The notes under the pieces are model-generated. The model was not told where the DNA came from. It saw nothing but the letters and a program-made list of their open reading frames with translations, and searched no databases. From Acidobacteriaceae bacterium (GTDB lineage: Bacteria; Acidobacteriota; Terriglobia; Bryobacterales; Bryobacteraceae), in NCBI GenBank assembly GCA_019246575.1, contig JAFAQG010000035.1, positions 1-5,519 of the forward strand: a stretch of 5,519 nucleotides of DNA, given 5' to 3'. Position 1 is the stretch's first letter; each line of letters starts with the position of its first letter. The position numbers were made by a program, and so were the translations under genes. Below, piece by piece: positions 1 through 4,666 of the stretch.

Positions 1-374
1 GGAACGGAAACACTTCCGCCGCCGCGATTCCCGCCCGGCGCTCCAGATACTTTCGTAACTGCGCTGGCCGCGATGCAATCTTGTCTTCACCGTTTCGATA
101 GTCAAGTCCAGGCACTCGGCGGTCTCGGCAATACTTAGCTCTTCCACGATTCGCAGTACGAATACACATCGATAATCCTGGGGCAAACTGTCAATCGCCC
201 GCTCCAGAACTCGTTTCAGTTCGTGCCCATACGCCTCGCGCTCGGGATTGTCTGTTGTTGCCATTGCCTCCCTCAAAATGTGCGGCCTTCCTGCCGAACC
301 TGAGTCAAGGTCTTCTGTCCTCGCTCGCTTTCTAACGCGCGACAGGGCCTCGTCTTAGCCCGCCTGACCGAGAT
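1..374 (-). pseudogene. ECF-type RNA polymerase sigma factor fragment, frameshifted and lacking its N-terminus
   Basis: Remnant of an ECF (sigma-70 family) factor, which would direct RNA polymerase to a set of promoters. Read on the minus strand, bases 354 to about 65 encode 'DEALSRVRKRARTEDLD', matching the end of region 2 (usually NEALxRVRKR). Region 4 follows, with 'LERAIDSLPQDYRCVFVLR', 'LSIAETAECL' and the helix-turn-helix end 'TIETVKTRLHRGQ'. An in-frame TAA at 357-355 interrupts the gene; one base upstream in frame, 'RISVRRAK' (374-354) fits the residues before NEAL. Near 61-70 the frame breaks again: the conserved tail 'QLRKYLERRAGIAAAEVFPF' continues from 61 in another frame and leaves the window. 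Both breaks fit one lost base. Region 2.1-2.3 (about 60 residues) is absent, because the neighbouring gene ends at 457. A shortened reading from ATG 264 would hold region 4 only. I am confident of the family and fairly confident it is not functional. Confidence 0.72.
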
Positions 375-379
375 CCGGA

Positions 380-413
380 GTCCCGTGCCCGCCGCATCCA
401 TGGCGCACGGGAC
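380..413. repeat. 9-bp inverted repeat (hairpin) between the sigma fragment and the STN-like gene
   Basis: GTCCCGTGC at 380-388 is the exact reverse complement of GCACGGGAC at 405-413, with 16 bases between. RNA from either strand would form a strong GC-rich stem. There is no T-run after it on either strand, so it is not a classical intrinsic terminator. It lies exactly where the head of the sigma gene is missing, so it could be a terminator for the STN-like gene (minus strand) or a trace of the rearrangement. Confidence 0.5.
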
Positions 414-456
414 AACACAGATCTGAGACCTCACTCCGCAGCCGCTCGTTTCTGGG

Positions 457-1329
457 TTACCGGATAGGCGTAAGCATTGGTTGTCTGAACCCTGGAACGT
501 GCGCTTCCCGTTGGGCAATGTGGATATTCAGGGCCCAAACCTTCGTATCCGGCCCGTATAGCAAGCGCCACACAACCCTGTAGCGCACCGCCCTGATATC
601 GCTCTCGGCAGTCACCGGCAGGATTTGCTCCAACAAGGTGCGCGCCGGCGTATTGTCGGCCGACAGGGTCACTTGCCGCTGCAAGAAGAGATTCGTCGGT
701 ATAGTACCGACCACCACCGTCTGCCTCTTCAGCGCCGCATTGATGCTGTCGCAAATCATCTCGATAGCCGCCAGCAAAGAGACCGATTCGGATGCTATTG
801 TAATCGGCACGTCGAGCGGAGATTGGATCGCGGTGGCCAACCCGGCGCGATCTCTCCCCTGCGTCGGCAGGATCGTAAAGACGTCGTCGTGTTGCACAAA
901 CCGAAATTTTTCTGGATTTTCTAAAGCGTTATAGGCATTGACCGCGCTGGAAACAAAATCCGCGTTCCTGGCGGTCCTTTCCGTGTTGTCGCTTAGTAAG
1001 GAGATAGAGAAAGAGTTCCTCTTCGCCGGAACTACCACCGCCCCTTTCCCCGGCTTCGGCGTATACTGCATCATATCGCCGCTATATTCATAAGGCGGAT
1101 CCTCGTAATTGACCAGCACGCCGTATTTGTGCTCCAGTTCTAGGGCGGCCGCTGCAAGCGGCCGCGGGGTGTCTGTTATGACGATCTGCCGCTCTTGCCC
1201 ATATATCTTGGTGGACAGCACTGCCAAGAACAGGAATACCTGCCCTGCCGCGGTTACGCGGGAATTACGGATCAATGGCAAAAATGATCGTCCTTGTCTA
1301 AGGGTAAATCTCCGAGGCTGTTTGACCAT
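457..1329 (-). CDS. Exported STN-like hypothetical protein
   Basis: A 290-residue protein with no sure function. A hydrophobic stretch (about residues 25-40, VTAAGQVFLFLAVLST) before 'KIYGQ' looks like a Sec signal, so the product is probably periplasmic or outer-membrane associated. After it comes 'RPLAAAALELEHKYGVLVNYEDPPYEY' (residues 56-82), a style I associate with acidobacterial exported proteins. The C-terminal half has 'QVTLSADNTPARTLLEQIL' (219-237) followed by strand-like 'VRYRVVWRLLYG', resembling the short STN/secretin N-terminal fold that recurs in TonB-dependent receptors and secretins. The family assignment is from pattern only. The ATG at 1329 overlaps the upstream broken gene by 32 bases and has no clear ribosome site. 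A TTG at 1281 (residue 17) lies 16 bases after the upstream stop, with AAGGA 9 bases ahead, and leaves a better-proportioned signal peptide, so it may be the true start (274 residues). Unlike its neighbours the frame is intact. Confidence 0.72.
   Translation of the reverse strand: MVKQPRRFTLRQGRSFLPLIRNSRVTAAGQVFLFLAVLSTKIYGQERQIVITDTPRPLAAAALELEHKYGVLVNYEDPPYEYSGDMMQYTPKPGKGAVVVPAKRNSFSISLLSDNTERTARNADFVSSAVNAYNALENPEKFRFVQHDDVFTILPTQGRDRAGLATAIQSPLDVPITIASESVSLLAAIEMICDSINAALKRQTVVVGTIPTNLFLQRQVTLSADNTPARTLLEQILPVTAESDIRAVRYRVVWRLLYGPDTKVWALNIHIAQREAHVPGFRQPMLTPIR
1145..1165. repeat. Twin GCGGCCGC palindrome inside the STN-like gene
   Basis: GCGGCCGC occurs at 1145-1152 and again at 1158-1165, separated by TGCAA. 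Each copy is its own reverse complement, so the pair is both a direct and an inverted repeat and can fold into an 8-bp stem (9 with the flanking T-A pair). It encodes the RPLAAAA stretch just after the signal peptide. It may simply reflect Ala/Arg-rich coding. Confidence 0.6.
1291..1295 (-). promoter_or_regulatory. Ribosome binding site favouring the TTG 1281 start
   Basis: On the minus strand AAGGA (1295-1291) sits in the 16-base gap between the TAG stop of the upstream broken gene (1300-1298) and a TTG at 1281-1279, with 9 bases of spacing. The ATG at 1329 has no comparable site. This supports TTG as the start of the STN-like gene and an operon with the upstream gene. Confidence 0.45.
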
Positions 1330-2069
1330 CTCGACCCGAGCTCACGGTTAAGACGTCAATCCCCGCTGACAGCACATTTTGTTTATACGGGACATCGCCG
1401 GCACTGCACGTAATAAACATGTTTTGATAAAGAGTCGCGCCGCACGGCGCCTGGAAGTTACCGCGATAATAAAATACCTGGAGAAAGCCCCATCCGATTC
1501 TGTCCGGGTACAGATTATCGCTACCAACAGGCCATGAGCCGCCGGTCAGAAGTAAAGGGATCGTACTGGGATTGCGGGAACCAGCAGGTATCGATGCCGG
1601 CCTACCCCCTCGTACACCGTCGGTCCGGAATATAAATGTCCTCCTCCAGTTAGCGCGGCAATCCAATTGCCTTCCGCCTCAGTCCAGTAATCAAAGAACG
1701 AATATTCAGTGGCGGGATAATCACAAGGCTTACTCCAGGTTTCCCCTCCGTCCCACTCCCCGCCCTCGGACCAGAAGTCCGTCCAATGTCCGACGCCGGA
1801 GTCGCAGCCGCGTGGATATATGGCTCCGAATTCGATCACGCTTTCCGCGGGTTCACAACTATCCGGATCGTAAACGGGATTAAACAGCGATAAGTTATAT
1901 AGGCCGTTGTTGAACGTTCCCGAAACGCTCCAGGTGGTTGCATTGCAGGTTACAGTACCCCACCCACTACCCGCTCATCCCCGCTCCTAAGCACCAGCCC
2001 AGCGCCGTTGCACGATTCGAGCGTGATTTCCCTTACCGCGTAAAATACTTGTAAAAAAAGCCTTGACAT
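1298..2069 (-). pseudogene. Frameshifted Cys/Trp/Gly-rich probable secreted protein
   Basis: I do not recognise the family. Three successive minus-strand frames join into one coherent protein. Frame 1 runs from ATG 2069 (MSRLFLQVFYAVREITLESC … SGDERVVGG), with a stop at 1952-1950. Frame 2 is open from 1974 to 1546 and reads WSVSGTFNNGLYNLSLFNP … GCDSGVGHWTDFWSEGGEWD … WIAALTGGGHLYSG. Frame 3 runs to the TAG at 1300-1298 and reads SRNPSTIPLLLTGG … CGATLYQNMFITCSAGD … SSGRDGQTASEIYP. The switches fall near 1953-1974 and at a C-run at 1605-1609; each fits loss of one base. Spaced cysteines (ESC, TC, DSC, GCDS, KPC, PCG, ITC) and many Trp/Tyr/Gly residues suggest a disulphide-bonded, exported beta-rich protein, but I see no clear signal peptide and ATG 2069 has no ribosome site, so the head is uncertain. 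It ends just before the STN-like gene, as in an operon. It may be an intact gene spoiled by assembly errors. Confidence 0.5.
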
Positions 2070-2119
2070 TGTATAGATTAAAGCTAAAAATGACAGCAAT
2101 TATTTACAAAATATTTACG
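2039..2119. promoter_or_regulatory. Putative operator: two mirrored pairs of TTTAC half-sites
   Basis: CGTAAAATACTTGTAAA (2039-2055) and TTTACAAAATATTTACG (2103-2119) are inverted copies matching at 13 of 17 bases. Each arm holds two TTTAC/GTAAA half-sites 11 bp apart (2040 and 2051; 2103 and 2114), so sites on one arm lie on the same face of the helix. The centre of symmetry, near 2079, falls in the spacer of the promoter candidate at 2063-2090. Direct repeats at 11-bp steps are typical of OmpR/PhoB-type regulators; the regulator here is unknown. Confidence 0.4.
2063..2090 (+). promoter_or_regulatory. Candidate sigma-70 promoter for the di-haem cytochrome gene
   Basis: A perfect TTGACA (-35) at 2063-2068 is followed after 16 bases by TAAAAA (-10-like, 4 of 6) at 2085-2090, in an AT-rich island within GC-rich DNA. 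It would give a leader of about 155 bases before the cytochrome start at 2255. It overlaps the proposed start of the leftward broken gene, so this is the divergent control region. Confidence 0.4.
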
Positions 2120-2196
2120 GGATTTTGGCAGCGCCCAAATGGAAATCGGACGGCGCTACGGGGCTCTTTTCGCGTCCTGGACCGATAAGCCCCCGC

Positions 2197-2215
2197 GTTT
2201 GCCCGCCCCGCAAAC
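2197..2215 (+). other. Leader hairpin upstream of the cytochrome gene
   Basis: GTTTGC (2197-2202) and GCAAAC (2210-2215) form a perfect 6-bp stem with a 7-base loop, 39 bases before the ATG at 2255. There is no T-run, so a terminator is unlikely. It could affect mRNA stability or be a small palindromic binding site. No known riboswitch is recognised in the leader. Confidence 0.3.
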
Positions 2216-2243
2216 TTCTTCACGGACAGTTAAGACGACGGTT

Positions 2244-2249
2244 AAGGAG
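2244..2249 (+). promoter_or_regulatory. Ribosome binding site of the cytochrome gene
   Basis: AAGGAG at 2244-2249 lies 5 bases before the ATG at 2255. It is a strong Shine-Dalgarno match and fixes this start rather than any upstream in-frame codon. Confidence 0.75.
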
Positions 2250-2254
2250 ACTTC

Positions 2255-3601
2255 ATGATCCGGGATACCAGACCGGAAGCCACCGGCGCGTTTGCGCCCA
2301 AAGCGTTGAAAAGCGCAGTTTTATTGCTCATTACAGTGGTCCCAAACCCGTGCCTGCTGGGGCAAGCGCGAGATCCCGGGATACGCGGCGGACCGCCCGG
2401 CGCCGGTCAACACATCTCGGGCCTCACAGCAGGCCAGCTCGAATTTTTCACCGACCACGCGAAGCCGACGTTCATGGAGGTGGAAGCGGTGTCCAACGGA
2501 CTCGGCCCCGTCTTCAATCTGGATAGCTGTGCCGGTTGCCACGCCTTTCCCGATATCGGCGGCTCCAGCCCACCGGCTCAAAACCCGCAGGTTGTCCGAG
2601 CCGCTTCCATGGCGCCCGGGAACAGGATACCTGGCTTTATTAAAATTGACGGTCCGATTCGCGAGGTCCGCTTCAAACTACGGCCGAACGGGAGCCCGGA
2701 TGGCGGAGTACACGACATCTTCACCATTGCGGGGCGTTCGGACGCCCCGGCGGGCTGCGCCATTGCCCAGCCCGAGTTCAGCGATGCCGATAACCTCAGC
2801 TTTCGAATTCCCACTCCCACCTTTGGCGGCGGCCTGATCGAAGCCATTCCGGACAGAGCGATTGCCGACAATTTGGCCGCCGATCCGACCGGTGCCAAAG
2901 CTGCTCTCCACATTCAAGGCCATGTAAATACGAACCATAATGACGGAAGCGTGACCCGCTTCGGCTGGAAGGCGCAGAACAAGTCTCTGCTGATCTTCGC
3001 CGGAGAAGCTTACAACGTCGAAATGGGGGTGACAAACGAACTTTTCCCCAATGAGCGGCACGGCGATCCCACATGCGCGAAAAATCCCACGCCGGAGAGC
3101 GCTTCCGTGTTCAACGCCGGAACCGTAACTCCGGCCGATATCGTCGGGTTCATGAGCTTCATGAAATTTCTCGATCAACCCGCACCGGCGTGCGCCGGGA
3201 GCGCCTGTTCGCCTTCGATTCAGCGGGGCCGAGCGTTGTTCGATCAAGTGGGGTGTGCCCTATGCCATACGCCCACATTGAGAACCGGTGCCTCGTCGAC
3301 CGCTGCTCTCGATCACAAGGACGCAAATCTCTTTTCCGACCTGGCCGTGCATCACATGGGCCAGGCACTCAGTGACGGCATTACGCAAGGGTCGGCAGGT
3401 CCGGATGAATTCCGGACTGCTCCGCTATGGGGCTTGGGGCAGCGCGCTTTCTTTCTCCACGATGGCCGGACCAGCGATCTGTTGGACGCCATAGCCGCGC
3501 ACGACAGCGATGGATCGGAGGCCAGCGCTGTAATCAGGGCTTTTGGATCGCTTCCCGCAGCGCAGCAACAGGACATCCTTGATCTCCTGAGATCCCTCTA
3601 A
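2255..3601 (+). CDS. Di-haem c-type cytochrome, DUF1111/thiol oxidoreductase-like
   Basis: A 448-residue periplasmic c-type cytochrome of the DUF1111 ('di-haem oxidoreductase, putative peroxidase') family, distantly like MauG/bacterial cytochrome c peroxidases. The N-terminus has a basic segment then a hydrophobic core (AVLLLITVVP, residues 21-30) ending near LLGQA, which looks like a Sec signal. Two haem-binding CXXCH motifs are present: CAGCH at 92-96, in the family context 'GLGPVFNLDSCAGCHAFPDIGG', and CALCH at 334-338. The C-terminal block has 'FSDLAVHHMGQALSDG' (usually HDMG; Met368 may be a haem ligand), 'RTAPLWGLGQRAFFLHDGR' and a closing 'AAQQQDILDLLRSL', all typical of the family. 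Length is normal. It appears to be alone: the gap to the next gene is 106 bases and no electron-transfer partner is adjacent. The substrate is unknown for the family in general; roles in peroxide reduction or redox chemistry are suggested only by haem content. Strong ribosome site; frame intact. Confidence 0.88.
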   Translation: MIRDTRPEATGAFAPKALKSAVLLLITVVPNPCLLGQARDPGIRGGPPGAGQHISGLTAGQLEFFTDHAKPTFMEVEAVSNGLGPVFNLDSCAGCHAFPDIGGSSPPAQNPQVVRAASMAPGNRIPGFIKIDGPIREVRFKLRPNGSPDGGVHDIFTIAGRSDAPAGCAIAQPEFSDADNLSFRIPTPTFGGGLIEAIPDRAIADNLAADPTGAKAALHIQGHVNTNHNDGSVTRFGWKAQNKSLLIFAGEAYNVEMGVTNELFPNERHGDPTCAKNPTPESASVFNAGTVTPADIVGFMSFMKFLDQPAPACAGSACSPSIQRGRALFDQVGCALCHTPTLRTGASSTAALDHKDANLFSDLAVHHMGQALSDGITQGSAGPDEFRTAPLWGLGQRAFFLHDGRTSDLLDAIAAHDSDGSEASAVIRAFGSLPAAQQQDILDLLRSL

Positions 3602-3641
3602 AGCGAAATGACCTCCGCCAATAAACGTTGAAAGAGGCTGC

Positions 3642-3661
3642 GCTACACTGCCCCTTGTAGC
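3642..3661 (+). terminator. Weak hairpin after the cytochrome gene
   Basis: GCTACA (3642-3647) pairs with TGTAGC (3656-3661) around an 8-base loop. An alternative pairing of AGGCT (3635-3639) with AGCCT (3659-3663) is possible. No T-run follows, so termination would be weak or factor-assisted. The rest of the 3602-3707 gap shows no clear promoter. Confidence 0.22.
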
Positions 3662-3690
3662 CTAAGCACACTCTGAAAAGCCGAACCGCG

Positions 3691-3696
3691 AGGAGA
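3691..3696 (+). promoter_or_regulatory. Ribosome binding site of the FHA gene
   Basis: AGGAGA at 3691-3696 precedes the ATG at 3708 with 11 bases of spacing. This is slightly long but is the only good match nearby, and it supports ATG 3708 over later in-frame starts. Confidence 0.5.
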
Positions 3697-3707
3697 AACT
3701 GTCGGCA

Positions 3708-4568
3708 ATGCAACGTAAATTGCTGCCGGACGTCTCCGTACCCATAGGGAGGAGCACACGTGTGGCGAGCCGTACGTCAAACCCCGCCGAACCCCGGTTC
3801 AATGGCAACGTAGTGATTAGCGAACTGATCCGGAATATGGAACTCGGCCAGTTCGAGATGGCCTACACCGTCCTGCTGCCCTGTGTTTTCACTGTTTACC
3901 TCAATCCTGAAGACCATTCAAATCTCAAAGGCGTTTTCGAGCTGATTACGGAGGATGCGAAGCGCGCCCTGCGCACACGAGTCGCCCAGTTAAACGGGCA
4001 GCCTTCGAGGTCAGGCGTAACCCGGCCGGCGAAGAACGGCAAAGAATACAAGATCGCCTCGCGTGACTGGATCGTCGAATTCTTCCCTCATCCCGAAGTC
4101 CCGCGCGGTGACGTCGAAATTCATTCCGAGTTGAGTGAGACCCCGGAGCCAGGCTACCGAGGCACAAAAACGACCCTGCTCGAGCGCTCGCCCACCGCTA
4201 CCCTGCACAACACCAGCGCTTTGTTGACAGACACGCGCCGTGCTCTCGAACCGGTATTTGCAGAAATCCGTTACGAAGACGATTCCGGGCACCAGGTTTA
4301 CCTGGTAACACAGAATCGAGTCCGCGTCGGTCGTGGCGGGGACGGGGCATCTATGGACCTCGCCTTATACACGAACGAGGAAGTCTCTCGCGAGCACCTG
4401 GTCATCCGGCGAGATGCTGCCACAGGCGTGTTTTTTATCCTCGATACCAGCAAGAATGGAACCTGGCTAAACCGCAAAAGACTCCGGAAAGGCGTCGAGG
4501 AGTTGCTGCCTAATGAAGCCGAGATCGGCATTGGGAAAATCCTGGCACTTGCGTTCCGGGCACGATAA
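3708..4568 (+). CDS. FHA-domain phosphopeptide-binding protein with DUF3662-like N-terminal part
   Basis: A 286-residue cytoplasmic protein; no signal peptide or membrane span. The C-terminal third is an FHA domain, which binds phosphothreonine: VRVGRGG (205-211), DLALYTNEEVSREH (217-230, with the S-R-x-H signature) and DTSKNGTWLN (246-255, with the conserved N-G). These include the usual Arg209, Ser227, His230 and Asn250 positions for phosphopeptide recognition. Residues 35-95 (ISELIRNMELGQFEMAY … VYLNPEDHSNLKGVFELITEDAKRAL) resemble the DUF3662/FhaA N-terminal module ('P-E-D' followed by a helix); this match is weaker. Residues 96-195 form a linker region. The TAA stop overlaps the ATG of a 32-residue membrane protein (TAATG), and a PP2C phosphatase follows, so it probably works in Ser/Thr phospho-signalling, as FHA proteins do in the actinobacterial fhaA-pstP-pknB clusters. 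The target is unknown. Confidence 0.85.
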   Translation: MQRKLLPDVSVPIGRSTRVASRTSNPAEPRFNGNVVISELIRNMELGQFEMAYTVLLPCVFTVYLNPEDHSNLKGVFELITEDAKRALRTRVAQLNGQPSRSGVTRPAKNGKEYKIASRDWIVEFFPHPEVPRGDVEIHSELSETPEPGYRGTKTTLLERSPTATLHNTSALLTDTRRALEPVFAEIRYEDDSGHQVYLVTQNRVRVGRGGDGASMDLALYTNEEVSREHLVIRRDAATGVFFILDTSKNGTWLNRKRLRKGVEELLPNEAEIGIGKILALAFRAR

Positions 4569-4666
4569 TGAAATGGATTTACGTCGCGCACACTCCGTAC
4601 GTGCTGCTTTTCCTTCTTTTTGCCGTGGTTTTGGTGTGCGCCAACTGGAGCGGGCGTAAGCCGTGA
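4568..4666 (+). CDS. Small single-span membrane protein between the FHA and PP2C genes
   Basis: A 32-codon reading frame, MKWIYVAHTPY then the hydrophobic run VLLFLLFAVVLVCA (residues 12-25) and a polar, basic end NWSGRKP. It looks like one membrane helix with short tails; the C-terminal R-K suggests a cytoplasmic C-terminus, although the N-terminus also has a Lys. Its ATG shares a base with the TAA of the FHA gene (TAATG), and its TGA shares a base with the ATG of the PP2C gene (TGATG). No separate Shine-Dalgarno is evident for it, so it depends on translational coupling. It fills the gap between the two genes exactly, which argues it is translated. It may anchor the FHA protein or phosphatase, or serve mainly as a coupling peptide; this is inference. 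I recognise no family. Confidence 0.6.
   Translation: MKWIYVAHTPYVLLFLLFAVVLVCANWSGRKP

Noticed and set aside
431..754. Leftward frame of 107 codons inside the STN-like gene
   Set aside because: It is a shadow of the better-supported frame, which has a signal peptide and an STN-like segment; it also shows no sigma region 2 that could be the missing head.
1572..1883. Rightward frame of 103 codons opposite the broken secreted-protein gene
   Set aside because: It is extremely rich in Arg/Pro/Ser, the usual look of an antisense shadow in GC-rich DNA, with no ribosome site.
2086..2096. CTGTCAT on the minus strand, resembling half of a PHO box
   Set aside because: There is no second copy 11 bases away, so it does not make a PhoB site.
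2336..2365. Possible lipoprotein signal around Cys33 of the cytochrome
   Set aside because: The residues before the Cys are VPNP, which do not fit a lipobox; a normal Sec signal ending near LLGQA is a better reading.
2125..2526. Rightward reading frame of 133 codons overlapping the start of the cytochrome gene
   Set aside because: It is Arg/Pro-rich with no recognisable domain, no ribosome site, and overlaps a well-supported gene in another frame.
3628..3660. TTGAAA (3628-3633) as a -35 box for the FHA operon
   Set aside because: No -10-like hexamer lies 16-18 bases downstream; the sequence there is CCCC-rich.
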